Assembly (NCBI RefSeq): GCF_014207235.1
Contig: NZ_JACHDA010000002.1
Span: forward strand, 653,453-717,452
Source: Sphingopyxis sp. JAI128
GTDB lineage: Bacteria > Pseudomonadota > Alphaproteobacteria > Sphingomonadales > Sphingomonadaceae
Direction of reading: 5' to 3'
Length of the DNA stretch: 64,000 nt
This document shows, in pieces, positions 17,871 through 28,087 of this stretch; positions within the stretch are counted from its first letter, which is position 1; every line of letters begins with the position of its first letter. The position numbers and the translations under genes are program-made. The notes below the pieces were generated by a model that saw nothing but the letters and a program-made list of their open reading frames with translations, was not told the origin of the DNA and searched no databases.

Positions 17871-20563
17871 CAGAATTGGGTTCCTACATTGAATGAGAAG
17901 CGTTTGGTATCATCGCCCTCTTCTTTGCGAAGGGCGTAAGCGAAGTCGATCCGGAAGGGACCGAACGGAGAGTTCCAGTTGACCCCGGCGCCGATCGAAA
18001 CGCGCGGAAGCCAGGTATCGCCGAAGAAGCGCTCCTCGAACGGCGGCAGATTCGACGTCGTCCCCTCGAACGCTTCGCACGAATTATACGCGCCGCCCGG
18101 AATTGCCGGTGTGTCGGGATTGTTATCGTGATCGACCAACCCTTGCCGGGCAAAATTGACGCTGCCCGTGGCCGCATTGCGGCACAGATTCTTGGTAAGC
18201 CCGTCGGAGGGATCGAGGAAGTTGGCGAGCGTGGTCAGCGTCGGGCGCTTCACGCTGAATACCGACCCGATATCGAGGAAGATCGACGGCCGCAGCCCCA
18301 ATTCCTTGGCGCCGGTGCCCAGCGGGATGTCGAGCTCGATCCGGCCGAGATAATAGGCGCGGCCGCCGAGCGCATCGTCGATCTGCCCGCGATTGCCATC
18401 GGTATCGGTAATGACGACGGGGTTTGTGGGGTCGGTGTTGTCGACGCCGTAGCGGATGACACGTGGACCGACACCGCGAATGTCGAAGCCGCGCATCTGC
18501 GGTTCGCCGAGGAAGAAGCGGTCGGTCAGGCGGACCTTGTCGCTGGTCGGCGTCGGGCGCCCCCCGAACGGGTAGATATAGCCGCCTTCGGCCGACAGGT
18601 TCAGGATGAAGCGGCTGCCGAGGTTGAAGTGCTTCGACGCGTTGAGCCGGGTGCGGACATATTTGACGCTGCCGCCAAGGCCCGCAAAATCCTGGCTGAG
18701 CGACAGCGACTGGCCACGGGTCGGGCGCAGGCGGTTGTCGCGGTCGTCATAGGCAAGCGTATAGCCCACCAGCGACGTGGTCCGCGTGCCGATCGCGTCG
18801 CAAAGATAGCGGCCCGCGACGAAGGGGTCGCACTGGCCGCCGAAATAATAAAGGTCGCGGTCGAGCGTCACATCGTCGTAATTCAGGCTGTAACGCGCGA
18901 AGAAGGACATGAACTCGGTCAGCGGCACGCCCGCGTTGAGCTGGAAGCCGGTCGTGACCTGCTGGAAGGTCGTGCGGCGATCATTGTTTATGAAGTTGAA
19001 CGAATTGAGGTCGCGGCGATAGACGCTGCCGCCGACCGAGATGTTGCGGTCGAACAGATAGGGTTCGGTAAAGCCGAGTTCGATCGATTTCGAATAGCTC
19101 GAATAATTGACCGATGCCTGGAGCTGCTGGCCGAGGCCGCGGAAGTTGCGCTGGCGGATCGACGCCTGGAGCAGGAAATTCTCGATCGACGAGAAGCCGG
19201 CCGACAGCGACAGCTCGCCGGTCGGCTTTTCCTCGACATTGGTTTCGAGGACGATGCGGTCGGGCGCGCTCCCCTCCTTGCGCTCGATTTCCAGATTCTC
19301 CTGGAAGTAACCGAGGCTGTTCAGGCGGTTTTCGGTGCGCTTGATGCCAAAGCTGTTGAAGGCATCACCTTCGTTCAGGCGAAACTCGCGGCGCACCACC
19401 TTGTCGTGGGTCAGCGTATTGCCGTTGACGTCGATGCGCTCGACATAGGTCCGCGGGCTTTCGCCGACGTTGAAGGTGATCTGCATCGTCCGCGTGTCGG
19501 CGTCGCGGCGGAATTCGGGATTGATGTCGGCGAACGCATAGCCGAACAGGCCCGCGGTCTCGCTGAGGCTCTCGACCGTGTCCTCGACCAGCTTTGCATC
19601 GTACCAGTCGCCGGTCTTCATCGGCAGCAACTTCTTCAGCATCTCGGGCTGGAAGTCGCGCAGCTCGCTCTTCACGTCGACGTCGCCGAACTTGTAGCGT
19701 TCGCCTTCCTCGACGACATAGGTGATGATGAAATCCTGCTTGTTGCTGGTAAGCTCGGCGACCGCCGAGATCACGCGGAAATCGGCATAGCCGTTCTGCA
19801 GGTAGAACAGGCGCAGCTTCTGCTGGTCATAGGCCAGGCGGTCGGGGTCATAGCTGGTGTTCGACGACAGGATCGTCAGCAGTCCCGATTCCTTGGTCGC
19901 CATCTCGTCCTTGAGATCGCCGTCGCTGAACTTCTCGTTGCCGATGATGTTGATCTGGCGGACCTTCGACTTCGGCCCTTCGTTGATTTCGAAGACGACA
20001 TCGACGCGATTCTGATCGAGCGAAACCATTTTCGGCTCGACCGTCGCGGCGAAGCGGCCTTGCCGCTTGTACAGCTCGATGATGCGCGCGACGTCCGCGC
20101 GAACTTTCGAACGGGTGAATATCTGGCGCGGGGCAAGTTTAATCTCGGGCCGGATCTTGTCTTCCTTCAGGCGCTTGTTACCTTCGAGGATGACGCGGTT
20201 GATCACCGGATTTTCGGTGACCTGGATTTGCAGCGCGCCCGCATTGTCGGTGATCTGGAAATCCTTGAACAGCTCGGTCGAGGCCAGATCCTTGAGCGCC
20301 TGGTCAAGCGTGGCGCGGTCGTAGGTCTGACCGACGCGCAGGCGCAGGTACGAAAGGATCGTCTGTGCCTCGAGCCGCTGGTTGCCGACGACAGTGATCG
20401 ACTGGATGGTCGCTGCCGTCGGCGCGGCTTCGGGCGCGGGAGCCGGGACCGTCGGCGGCACAACCTGCTGCGCCATCACCGGCGCGCTGAGCATCGTACC
20501 TGCCATGAGGAAGGCCGACAGCTGGGTCCGCGCCGAGAATTTGTGTGAAGCCACGCTGTTCAT
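17870..20563 (-). CDS. bamA: Outer-membrane protein assembly factor BamA
   Basis: This protein of about 897 residues has a signal peptide (LMAGTMLSAPVMAQQ), five POTRA domains (starting at SITVVGNQRLEAQTILSYL) and a C-terminal 16-strand barrel with the VRGF-type loop here as MRGFDIRGVGPR. It ends in FSFNVGTQF with the terminal Phe. It inserts beta-barrel proteins into the outer membrane. The ATG at 20563 is chosen for the signal peptide. It lies between rseP and the skp-like gene, which is the normal order. Confidence 0.95.
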   Translation of the reverse strand: MNSVASHKFSARTQLSAFLMAGTMLSAPVMAQQVVPPTVPAPAPEAAPTAATIQSITVVGNQRLEAQTILSYLRLRVGQTYDRATLDQALKDLASTELFKDFQITDNAGALQIQVTENPVINRVILEGNKRLKEDKIRPEIKLAPRQIFTRSKVRADVARIIELYKRQGRFAATVEPKMVSLDQNRVDVVFEINEGPKSKVRQINIIGNEKFSDGDLKDEMATKESGLLTILSSNTSYDPDRLAYDQQKLRLFYLQNGYADFRVISAVAELTSNKQDFIITYVVEEGERYKFGDVDVKSELRDFQPEMLKKLLPMKTGDWYDAKLVEDTVESLSETAGLFGYAFADINPEFRRDADTRTMQITFNVGESPRTYVERIDVNGNTLTHDKVVRREFRLNEGDAFNSFGIKRTENRLNSLGYFQENLEIERKEGSAPDRIVLETNVEEKPTGELSLSAGFSSIENFLLQASIRQRNFRGLGQQLQASVNYSSYSKSIELGFTEPYLFDRNISVGGSVYRRDLNSFNFINNDRRTTFQQVTTGFQLNAGVPLTEFMSFFARYSLNYDDVTLDRDLYYFGGQCDPFVAGRYLCDAIGTRTTSLVGYTLAYDDRDNRLRPTRGQSLSLSQDFAGLGGSVKYVRTRLNASKHFNLGSRFILNLSAEGGYIYPFGGRPTPTSDKVRLTDRFFLGEPQMRGFDIRGVGPRVIRYGVDNTDPTNPVVITDTDGNRGQIDDALGGRAYYLGRIELDIPLGTGAKELGLRPSIFLDIGSVFSVKRPTLTTLANFLDPSDGLTKNLCRNAATGSVNFARQGLVDHDNNPDTPAIPGGAYNSCEAFEGTTSNLPPFEERFFGDTWLPRVSIGAGVNWNSPFGPFRIDFAYALRKEEGDDTKRFSFNVGTQF

Positions 20564-20636
20564 CCCGAAAAAATAACTCAAAAGCGACAAACCCGCCTGA
20601 CCGCGGGTTCGCGCGCCACTCCCTGCCCCAGACTCG

Positions 20637-21773
20637 CTAGCCAATCAAGCGGGCGATCCCGTCCCACACGCCAATTGAGCCCAAATCGTTGAAAGTCACG
20701 ACCAGCATCAGCGTGACGATCGCCGCAAAACCGAATCGGAACGCCCATTCCTGCGCTTCGGGGGGCGCGGGGCGCCGCCGGATCGCCTCATAGGCGTAGA
20801 AGACCAGATGACCGCCATCGAGCATTGGCAATGGCAAGAGGTTGATGAACCCCAGATTGATGGAAATGAAGGCGGTGAAGAAGATCAGCGTCGAAATGCC
20901 GAGCGTCGCCATCTCGCCGGACTGCTTTGCAATCCGGATGGGTCCGCCCATTTCCTTGACCGAACGCTGGCCGGTAACGAACTGACCCAATATATCGCCG
21001 GTCAGTCGCACGAGTGCCCATGTTTGCGCCGCGCCGCTTTGAAGCGCCATTAAAGGCCCTACGGCGGTATAGACCGGTGCGCCCGAACGGACACCGATGA
21101 CTGCCCTTTCGACCTTGTTACCGAACCCGTCGGTTTCTGTGATCATCCGCGGCCGCAGCGTGATATCGAGACGTTCGCCGCCACGCTCGATCGCGAGAGC
21201 CGCCGGCTTGCCAAGATCGGTGGCAACCGCCATCGGAATATCCTCGAAAATGTCCATCGACCGCCCATTGATCGACACGATGCGATCGCCAACGCGGAGC
21301 CCCGCTTCCTGCGCCGCGCTATGCGGCTGGACCGCGGCGATCACCGGCGGGGTCTGGGGAATGCCATATGTCATGAACAGGGCCGCAAAGATGGCAATCG
21401 CGAACAGGAAGTTGGTCATCGGCCCCGCGAGGACGATCAAGGCGCGCTTCCACACCGGCTGCGCCGGAAAAGTATGCGACCGCTGTTCGGCGGGCAGTTG
21501 CTGCCAGTCGGCGTCGGGCTGGCTGACCGCGTCGCGGTCGCCCGCGAACTGGACATAGCCGCCAAGCGGCAGCCAGCCGATCTTCCATTCGGTCCCGCGC
21601 TTGTCGGTCCAGCCGAGAATCCTGCGGCCGAAACCGATCGAAAAGGTGTCCGCCTTCACCCCGCACCAGCGCCCGACGATATAATGGCCATATTCGTGCA
21701 CGAACACGAGCGGGCCGAGCACCGCGAGGAATGCGACGGGATAGAGCCAAAGCGGAATGTCAGGCATGTTCAT
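20637..21773 (-). CDS. rseP: RIP zinc metalloprotease RseP (M50)
   Basis: This intramembrane protease has the zinc motif HEYGH in the first helix (VFVHEYGHYIVGRWCGV), a PDZ domain in the middle (GLRVGDRIVSINGRSMDIFE) and the second metal site LPLPMLDGGHLVFYAYEA. It cleaves membrane-bound anti-sigma factors and signal peptide remnants. The start at 21773 (MNMPDIPLWLYP) overlaps the end of dxr by 14 bases; a second ATG lies two codons later. It sits in the conserved dxr-rseP-bamA order. Confidence 0.94.
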   Translation of the reverse strand: MNMPDIPLWLYPVAFLAVLGPLVFVHEYGHYIVGRWCGVKADTFSIGFGRRILGWTDKRGTEWKIGWLPLGGYVQFAGDRDAVSQPDADWQQLPAEQRSHTFPAQPVWKRALIVLAGPMTNFLFAIAIFAALFMTYGIPQTPPVIAAVQPHSAAQEAGLRVGDRIVSINGRSMDIFEDIPMAVATDLGKPAALAIERGGERLDITLRPRMITETDGFGNKVERAVIGVRSGAPVYTAVGPLMALQSGAAQTWALVRLTGDILGQFVTGQRSVKEMGGPIRIAKQSGEMATLGISTLIFFTAFISINLGFINLLPLPMLDGGHLVFYAYEAIRRRPAPPEAQEWAFRFGFAAIVTLMLVVTFNDLGSIGVWDGIARLIG

Positions 21774-22926
21774 ATTGGTCCACAAAGCTTTGCGCAGCCG
21801 CACGCGATGCCGCATCGACGCTGAATATGTCCTGAAGCGACGCCGGCGCCGCCGGTGCATCGGCGTCGATCACGCGGCGAACGGTATCGACGATCGCCGT
21901 AAAGGAAATGCGACCAGCCAGGAAAGCGGCGACCGCGACTTCGTTCGCGGCGTTGAGCTGTGCAGGGCGCGCGCCGCCCTCGGCGATCGCGGCACGGCAG
22001 AGCGCGGTCGCGGGGAAGCGCGCCTCGTCGGGCACCTCGAAATCGAGCCGCGCGATGCTGGCGAGGTCAAGCGGCGTACAGGGCGTCGCCATCCGCTGCG
22101 GCCAGGCGAGCGCCGAGGCGATGGGAATACGCATGTCGGGCGAGCCCAGCTGCGCGAGGGTCGAGCAATCAATATATTCGACCAGGCTGTGGATCACCGA
22201 TTGCGGGTGGACCAGAATTTCGATGCGGTCGAGCCCGACAGGGAACAGATGATGCGCCTCGATCAGTTCGAGGCCCTTGTTCATCATCGTCGCCGAATCG
22301 ACGCTGATCTTTGCCCCCATCGACCAGGTGGGATGCGCGACCGCCTGCGCCGGCGTGACCCGCGCCATGTCGGCGGCGGCCATTGTCCGGAACGGCCCGC
22401 CGCTCGCGGTCAGGATGATGCGGCGCACCTGGTCGATCCGCCCGCCGGCCAGGCATTGAAAGATCGCATTATGCTCGCTGTCGACGGGCAGGATCATCGC
22501 GCCCGACTTGCGCGCCGCAGCGGTCATCAGGTCGCCGGCCGACACCAGCGCTTCCTTGTTGGCGAGCGCGACGTCATGCCCTGCCTCCAGCGCCGCCATC
22601 GTCGGCGCCAAACCCGCGCAGCCGACGATTGCCGCCATCACCAGGTCGGCGGGGCGCGCCGCCGCTTCGACCAGCGCATCGGCGCCCGCCGCGACCGCGA
22701 TGCCGGTATCCGCCAGTGCGTCGCGCAGTTCGCCATGGCGGGCTTCGTCGGCGATTACCGCGATGTCGGGACGAAATTCGCGCGCCAGCCGCGCCAGTTC
22801 GGCGACATCGCTGTTCGCCGTGAGCACGCTGAGCTGCCAGTCAGCGCCAGCGCGGCGGACGAGGTCGAGGGTCGATTGCCCGACCGATCCGGTGGCGCCG
22901 AACAGCGAAAGGCGGCGATGCGCCAT
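21760..22926 (-). CDS. dxr: 1-deoxy-D-xylulose 5-phosphate reductoisomerase
   Basis: This 388-residue enzyme makes 2-C-methyl-D-erythritol 4-phosphate with NADPH, the committed step of the MEP isoprenoid pathway. It has the nucleotide-binding start SLFGATGSVGQSTLDLVR, the conserved ALANKEALVSAG, the metal-binding PVDSEHNAIFQ and the catalytic-loop HPTWSMGAKISVDSATMMNK. The ATG at 22926 is one base after the cdsA stop (TGAGATG). The next gene, rseP, overlaps its end. Confidence 0.96.
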   Translation of the reverse strand: MAHRRLSLFGATGSVGQSTLDLVRRAGADWQLSVLTANSDVAELARLAREFRPDIAVIADEARHGELRDALADTGIAVAAGADALVEAAARPADLVMAAIVGCAGLAPTMAALEAGHDVALANKEALVSAGDLMTAAARKSGAMILPVDSEHNAIFQCLAGGRIDQVRRIILTASGGPFRTMAAADMARVTPAQAVAHPTWSMGAKISVDSATMMNKGLELIEAHHLFPVGLDRIEILVHPQSVIHSLVEYIDCSTLAQLGSPDMRIPIASALAWPQRMATPCTPLDLASIARLDFEVPDEARFPATALCRAAIAEGGARPAQLNAANEVAVAAFLAGRISFTAIVDTVRRVIDADAPAAPASLQDIFSVDAASRAAAQSFVDQYEHA

Positions 22927-22927
22927 C

Positions 22928-23605
22928 TCAGCCGGCCGCCCGCACCGCAATATGTCCGGCAAAAGCGAGCGCGCCGAGCAGCAGCGCCACCGGCAGCAGC
23001 CCGTCGACGCGGTCGAACAACCCGCCGTGGCCGGGGATCAGCTTGCCCGAATCCTTGACCGCCGCGCGCCGCTTCATCCAGCTCTGCGCCAGATCGCCGA
23101 GCTGGGCGAGAAGGCCCATGAACAGGCCGATCCACAGCGGCACCCCGACAATACCCGCACGGTCGCCGATCGTCGCGCTGGCGATCAACGCGGCGACCAT
23201 GCCGCCAAACAGTCCCGACCAGGTTTTCGACGGACTGATGGCGGGCGCAAGCCGCGCGCCGCCAAAGGCGCGCCCCGCAAAATAGGCGCCGATATCGGTC
23301 GCCCACACCATCCCGAACACCCAGAATGCCCCCGTCACCCCCAGATGATCGCGAACGAACCATAGTCCCGCCATCGAACCCAGAATGAGGATGGGGCCAA
23401 GGATGTTGAGGCCCGTCCGGGCGCCGCCGCCGATCGTCATCGCCTTTACCAGCTGAAACCATTCGACCAGCACCAGCGCGCCGCCGACGAGCAGCAGCAG
23501 GCCGAAGGCGATGCCGCCAAACCACAGCGCGGCGCCCGCAATCGCGAACAATATGATCGCCGACCCGGCCCGCACCCAGAAATCCGATTTCACCGCTGCC
23601 ACCAT
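22928..23605 (-). CDS. cdsA: Phosphatidate cytidylyltransferase
   Basis: This 225-residue integral membrane enzyme makes CDP-diacylglycerol from phosphatidate and CTP. The CdsA signature is seen near the C-terminus as SPSKTWSGLFGGMVAA followed by LAQLGDLAQSWMKRRAAVKD and SGKLIPGHGGLFDRVDGLL. Multiple hydrophobic helices precede it. It lies 3 bases after uppS and 1 base before dxr. Confidence 0.95.
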   Translation of the reverse strand: MVAAVKSDFWVRAGSAIILFAIAGAALWFGGIAFGLLLLVGGALVLVEWFQLVKAMTIGGGARTGLNILGPILILGSMAGLWFVRDHLGVTGAFWVFGMVWATDIGAYFAGRAFGGARLAPAISPSKTWSGLFGGMVAALIASATIGDRAGIVGVPLWIGLFMGLLAQLGDLAQSWMKRRAAVKDSGKLIPGHGGLFDRVDGLLPVALLLGALAFAGHIAVRAAG

Positions 23606-23608
23606 GTT

Positions 23609-24295
23609 TTAAAGTCCCCCGTAACGGCGGTCGCGCCGCGCGAAATGGTCGAGCGCCGCTTTCAGATCGGCCGGTTTGAAATCCGGCCATAAAATATCGG
23701 TGAAATAAAGTTCGGCATAGGCCGATTGCCACAGCAGAAAATTCGACAGCCGCACCTCGCCCGAGGTGCGGATGAGCAGGTCGAGCGGCGGCATGTCGGC
23801 GGTGTCGAGGTTCGCCTCGATCGCCTCCGGCGTAATCGCTCCCGCCGCCGCCGCCGCGGTCGCGGCGCGGACCAGTTCATCCTGCGCGCCATAATTCAAT
23901 GCAACCGCCAGCGTCGTGCGCTTGTTCCCCGCGGTGCGTTCGAGCGCCTTGTCGATCAGCGCGACGACATCGGGCGCCAGCGCGCGCCAATTGCCGATGA
24001 CTTTCAGCTTCACATCATTGGCGGCGAATTCGTCGAGGTCGGAGAGAATGAAACGCTTCATCAGCGACATCAGGTCGCTGACCTCTTCCTCGGGCCGTTT
24101 CCAATTTTCGGAACTGAAAGCGTAAAGCGTCATCGCCTCGATGCCGAGGTCGCCCGCGGCGCGCACGATGGTCCGCACGGCTTCCACGCCTGCGCGGTGT
24201 CCCGCGACGCGGGGCAGCATGCGTTTTTTCGCCCAGCGGCCATTGCCATCCATGATGATGGCGACATGACGTGCGCCGTGATGAGCGTCAGCCAT
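23609..24295 (-). CDS. uppS: Isoprenyl (undecaprenyl) diphosphate synthase
   Basis: This 228-residue cis-prenyltransferase makes the lipid carrier for cell-wall synthesis. The family motif HVAIIMDGNGRWAKKR has the catalytic Asp, followed by GHRAGVEAVR, LTLYAFSSENWKRPEEEV and, at the C-terminal end, DLLIRTSGEVRLSNFLLWQ. The start ATG at 24295 is normal for the family. It sits between frr and cdsA. Confidence 0.96.
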   Translation of the reverse strand: MADAHHGARHVAIIMDGNGRWAKKRMLPRVAGHRAGVEAVRTIVRAAGDLGIEAMTLYAFSSENWKRPEEEVSDLMSLMKRFILSDLDEFAANDVKLKVIGNWRALAPDVVALIDKALERTAGNKRTTLAVALNYGAQDELVRAATAAAAAGAITPEAIEANLDTADMPPLDLLIRTSGEVRLSNFLLWQSAYAELYFTDILWPDFKPADLKAALDHFARRDRRYGGL

Positions 24296-24349
24296 CGACC
24301 GGGCCCGTCATACGGAACTCTTCAGGAAAAATCAGATCGCTAAGCGGCA

Positions 24350-24904
24350 CTAGCCCAGGATTTCCTTTTCCTTCGCGGCGGCGGCGGCGTCGATCTCGGC
24401 GATCGTTGCGTCGGTCAGCTTTTGCACCTCGCCTTCATGGCGCTTGCGCTCGTCTTCGCTGATTTCCTTTTTATTCTCGTCGGTTTTCAGATTGTCCATG
24501 CCGTCGCGGCGGACGTTGCGGACCGCGACGCGCGCCTTTTCGGCATATTGACCGGCGAGTTTCGACAATTCCTTGCGGCGCTCCTGCGTCATTTCGGGAA
24601 TCGGAAGGCGCAGCATCTGGCCGTCTACGATCGGGTTGAGGCCGAGCCCCGCCGAACGGATCGCCTTGTCGACCGGGCCCACGTTCGTCTTGTCCCACAC
24701 CTGCACCGACAGCATGCGCGGTTCGGGGGCGCTGACCGAGGCGACCTGATTGAGCGGCATGTGGCTGCCGTAAACCTCGACCGTCACCGGATCGAGCAAA
24801 GCGGTGTGCGCGCGGCCGGTGCGCAGACCCGCGAGGTCGCTCTTCAGCGATTCGACCGCGCCGTGCATGCGACGTTCGAGGTCGGCCTTGTCATATTTCG
24901 CCAT
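24350..24904 (-). CDS. frr: Ribosome recycling factor
   Basis: This 184-residue protein splits post-termination ribosomes with EF-G. Conserved parts are [20 protein letters not shown] near residue 30 and, in the long helices, [20 protein letters not shown] and [13 protein letters not shown]. The start ATG at 24904 gives the normal N-terminus [13 protein letters not shown]. It is 14 bases downstream of pyrH. Confidence 0.97.
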   Translation of the reverse strand: MAKYDKADLERRMHGAVESLKSDLAGLRTGRAHTALLDPVTVEVYGSHMPLNQVASVSAPEPRMLSVQVWDKTNVGPVDKAIRSAGLGLNPIVDGQMLRLPIPEMTQERRKELSKLAGQYAEKARVAVRNVRRDGMDNLKTDENKKEISEDERKRHEGEVQKLTDATIAEIDAAAAAKEKEILG

Positions 24905-24918
24905 CTGTATTTCCTCTC

Positions 24919-25650
24919 TTATGCGTTGCCGGCGGCGTCGCTGACGACGGTCGAAACGCCCTCGCCCGCCAGGACGCGCGCCAGATTGCCGGGTTCGCGA
25001 ATGTTGAACACCACGATCGGGATATGATTGTCGCGGCAAAGCGCCACCGCGCTCGCATCCATCACTTTCAAATTGTCGGCGAGCACGCGGTCATAGCCCA
25101 GCGTGTCGTAACGAACCGCATTGGGATCCTGCTTCGGATCGGCATTATAGACGCCGTCGACGCTGGTGCCCTTGAGCAATGCGTCGCATGTCATTTCGGC
25201 GGCGCGCAACGCGGCGCCGCTGTCGGTGGTGAAATAGGGGGCGCCGACGCCGGCGGCGAAGATCACGACGCGGCCTTTTTCGAGGTGGCGTTCGGCGCGG
25301 CGGCGGATCACCGGCTCGCACACCTTGTCCATCTCGATCGCCGACTGGACGCGCGTCTGGACGCCAAGCTGCTCGAGCGCGTTCTGCATCGCCAGCGCGT
25401 TCATCACCGTCGCGAGCATTCCCATATAATCGGCCTGCGCGCGGTCCATGCCCTTGGCCGCGCCCGCCATGCCGCGAAAAATATTGCCGCCGCCGATGAC
25501 CAGGCAGATTTCAAGCCCGCGATCCTTCGCTTCCTTGACCTCCGCCGCCATGCTCGCGACCGTTTCGGGGTCGATGCCAAAGGCGCCCGACCCCATCAGC
25601 GCCTCGCCGGACAATTTCAGCAGGATGCGTTTCATGTCGGGCAATGCCAT
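24919..25650 (-). CDS. pyrH: Uridylate kinase
   Basis: This 243-residue enzyme of the amino-acid-kinase fold phosphorylates UMP. It shows [13 protein letters not shown] at the N-terminus, [10 protein letters not shown], the [12 protein letters not shown] pocket and the loop [15 protein letters not shown] chose the ATG at 25650 ([12 protein letters not shown]); MKRILLK five codons later is also possible. A large REP-like palindrome lies between this gene and tsf upstream. Confidence 0.96.
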   Translation of the reverse strand: MALPDMKRILLKLSGEALMGSGAFGIDPETVASMAAEVKEAKDRGLEICLVIGGGNIFRGMAGAAKGMDRAQADYMGMLATVMNALAMQNALEQLGVQTRVQSAIEMDKVCEPVIRRRAERHLEKGRVVIFAAGVGAPYFTTDSGAALRAAEMTCDALLKGTSVDGVYNADPKQDPNAVRYDTLGYDRVLADNLKVMDASAVALCRDNHIPIVVFNIREPGNLARVLAGEGVSTVVSDAAGNA

Positions 25651-25738
25651 GCTGGGAAACCTCGCTGGGGAACTACATAAACGAATGGCGCGCACCCTAG
25701 TGAAGGCGCACGCCATTGCCAAGCGGACTGCCGCGCCA

Positions 25739-25872
25739 TCCTCCCTGCGGCAAAGCCGTGGGGAGGGGGACCGCCGCGAAGCGGTGGTGGAGGGGCACAG
25801 CGACGCTGGCCATCGCCCCTCCGTCAGCGGCTACGCCGCTGCCACCTCCCCATGGCTTCGCCACAGGGAGGA
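25739..25872. repeat. Large REP-like inverted repeat between tsf and pyrH
   Basis: The left arm runs TCCTCCCTGCGGCAAAGCC then GTGGGGAGGGGGACC; the right arm is its near-perfect reverse complement, ending GGCTTCGCCACAGGGAGGA. Each arm contains an internal smaller hairpin (CCGCCGCGAAGCGGTGG on the left, AGCGGCTACGCCGCT on the right). The whole unit can fold into a long stem of about 134 bases. It resembles a BIME-like mobile repeat. Its place inside an otherwise tight operon may cause transcript processing or attenuation between tsf and pyrH. Confidence 0.8.
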
Positions 25873-25880
25873 ATTGGCAA

Positions 25881-26807
25881 TCAGACGCCGGCGGCCGCCG
25901 CGACTTCCGCCGCGAAGTCGCTTTCTTCCTTCTCGATGCCTTCGCCGAGCTGGAAACGGACGAAGCTCTTCAGCGTGATCGTCGCACCGACATCCTTGCC
26001 GGCGGCGGCCACGACTTCGGCGACCGGGGTCTTGCCGTCCATCACGAACAATTGCGACAGCAACGCATTTTCCTTGCGATACTTGGCGATCGCGCCGTCG
26101 ACCATCTTTGAAACGATTTCGGCGGGCTTGCCCGACTGGGCCGCCTTTTCCTCGGCAATCGCGCGTTCGCGCGCGACGAGGTCGGCATCCAGATCGTCGC
26201 CGTTCAGCGCCAGCGGGTTGGCGGCGGCGACGTGCATCGCGAGCTGCTTTCCGAGCGGTTCGAGAACGTCGGCGCCGGCGGTCGATTCGAGCGCAACGAG
26301 CACGCCGATCTTGCCCATGCCGGGGGCGACGGCATTGTGGACATAGCCGGTCACAACGCCCGAGGCGACCGACAGGATCGCAGCGCGGCGCAGCGACTGG
26401 TTCTCACCGATCGTCGCGATGTTGCTGGTCAGCTTTTCGGCGACAGTGCCCCCGCCCGGATAGCCGGCGGCGCCCAGCGCTTCGATATCGGTGATGCTGC
26501 CGGCGAGCGCGACCTGCGTTACGTCCCGAACGAATTCCTGGAACTGCTCGTTCTTGCCGACGAAGTCGGTCTCGCTGTTCACTTCGACGACGGCGCCGCG
26601 GCCACCGTCGGTGGCGACGCCGACCAGGCCTTCGGCGGCGACGCGGCCGGCCTTCTTGGCGGCGGCGGCGAGGCCCTTGGTGCGAAGCCAGTCGATCGAC
26701 GCTTCGATATCGCCGTTGTTTTCGGCGAGCGCTTTCTTGCAGTCCATCATGCCTGCGCCCGTGCGGTCGCGCAGTTCCTTGACGAGAGCGGCCGTGATTT
26801 CAGCCAT
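25881..26807 (-). CDS. tsf: Translation elongation factor Ts
   Basis: This 308-residue protein exchanges guanine nucleotide on EF-Tu. The N-terminal UBA-like domain is [20 protein letters not shown], and the core has [16 protein letters not shown], both strongly conserved. The start at 26807 is canonical (MAEITAALV). It lies 136 bases downstream of rpsB, as in most bacteria. Confidence 0.97.
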   Translation of the reverse strand: MAEITAALVKELRDRTGAGMMDCKKALAENNGDIEASIDWLRTKGLAAAAKKAGRVAAEGLVGVATDGGRGAVVEVNSETDFVGKNEQFQEFVRDVTQVALAGSITDIEALGAAGYPGGGTVAEKLTSNIATIGENQSLRRAAILSVASGVVTGYVHNAVAPGMGKIGVLVALESTAGADVLEPLGKQLAMHVAAANPLALNGDDLDADLVARERAIAEEKAAQSGKPAEIVSKMVDGAIAKYRKENALLSQLFVMDGKTPVAEVVAAAGKDVGATITLKSFVRFQLGEGIEKEESDFAAEVAAAAGV

Positions 26808-26943
26808 GCGATGTTCCTTTCCAAAAGCAGCAGGCTCGCGTTGGGCCCGCTGTCCGCCGCGCGCATGGCGGCGTGATAAGTCAAAGTGATGACCGGGACG
26901 GCGCGGGTTTGTCGCCGCACCGTCCCATCATGCTAAAGGACGC

Positions 26944-27774
26944 TTATGCGTCGCTCTGACGTTCGGTTTCGGCGGCAGCTTCGGCCGGGACCTGTTCGTC
27001 CTCGGTCACCGGAGCGGCAGCTTCCTCGAGCACCGGTTCGGCGGTCGGCTCGACAGCGGCGCCCAGATCTTCGCCGCGGTTCGCACGGGCCTGCTGGCCG
27101 CCACGGGTCGCCGCCTGGGCGACCGCATCACAATAGAGGCGGATGGCGCGCGCCGCGTCATCGTTCGCCGGAACCGGAAAAGCGATGCCGTCGGGCGAGA
27201 CGTTCGAATCGAGGATCGCGACGACGGGGATACCAAGGACGTTGGCTTCCTTGATCGCCAGTTCTTCCTTGTTCGCGTCGATCACGAACATCACGTCGGG
27301 AATGCCGCCCATGTCGCGGATGCCGCCCAGGCTGAGTTCCAGCTTGTCGCGTTCGCGCGTCTTGTTGAGCACTTCCTTCTTGGTGAGACCCGAGGTGTCG
27401 CCCGAAAGCTGTTCCTCAAGCATCTTGAGGCGCTTGATCGAGTTCGAGATCGTTTTCCAGTTGGTGAGCATGCCGCCCAGCCAGCGGTGGTTGACGAAAT
27501 GCTGGCCCGACGCGCGGGCCGCGTCGGCGATCGGCCCCTGCGCCTGGCGCTTGGTGCCGACGAACAGCACCTTGCCGCCCGCGGCCGAGGTCGAGGCGAT
27601 GAAGTCGAGCGCGCGCGCGAAGAGCGGCACGGTCTGCGACAGGTCGAGGATGTGAATGCCGTTGCGCGCACCGAAGATATACGGCTTCATGCGCGGGTTC
27701 CAGCGGTGGGTCTGGTGGCCGAAGTGGGCGCCAGCCTCGATAAGATTCTGCATCGTGACGACAGGTGCCGCCAT
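26944..27774 (-). CDS. rpsB: 30S ribosomal protein S2
   Basis: This 276-residue ribosomal protein shows [50 protein letters not shown] and [17 protein letters not shown]. It has a C-terminal acidic, Ala/Glu-rich extension of about 45 residues, typical of alphaproteobacteria. The ATG at 27774 gives the normal N-terminus ([11 protein letters not shown]). It is the first gene of the long minus-strand run. Confidence 0.97.
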   Translation of the reverse strand: MAAPVVTMQNLIEAGAHFGHQTHRWNPRMKPYIFGARNGIHILDLSQTVPLFARALDFIASTSAAGGKVLFVGTKRQAQGPIADAARASGQHFVNHRWLGGMLTNWKTISNSIKRLKMLEEQLSGDTSGLTKKEVLNKTRERDKLELSLGGIRDMGGIPDVMFVIDANKEELAIKEANVLGIPVVAILDSNVSPDGIAFPVPANDDAARAIRLYCDAVAQAATRGGQQARANRGEDLGAAVEPTAEPVLEEAAAPVTEDEQVPAEAAAETERQSDA

Positions 27775-28087
27775 AGTCTTTCTCCTTCCGGTTGGTCCTC
27801 TGGAAAGCAAGAACCGGGGTCCGCAAGCGGACGATCCCGGCACCGGTTATGTGCGCCTTCCATGTGGAATGGGCGGGCCGTTAGCGGGCCTTGGCGTCAA
27901 AAGCAAGGGGTTTGCGGCCCGTCTTTGCTATCGACGCCCGCGACGAGCGTGCCTCAATTCGGCGACAAAGCGACTCGGTTCGTCGCAAATGACTTGAGAA
28001 CAAAACGGGAACATGGAACAAAAAGACCATAGAAACCGTCGCTGGTTAACAAAAGCTTTCGCACAAGAAGGCCGAAAGGACAAGATC
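27775..28087. other. Divergent intergenic region between rpsB and a small membrane-protein gene
   Basis: This stretch should contain the rpsB promoter and leader on the minus strand and the promoter of the small gene at 28088 on the plus strand. I see no clear consensus promoter, riboswitch or strong hairpin. An in-frame extension of the 28088 gene to an ATG at 28013 is possible but lacks family support. Confidence 0.35.

Noticed and set aside
18128..20548. Long plus-strand open frame (about 806 codons)
   Set aside because: Antisense shadow of bamA, with no motif and low-complexity composition.
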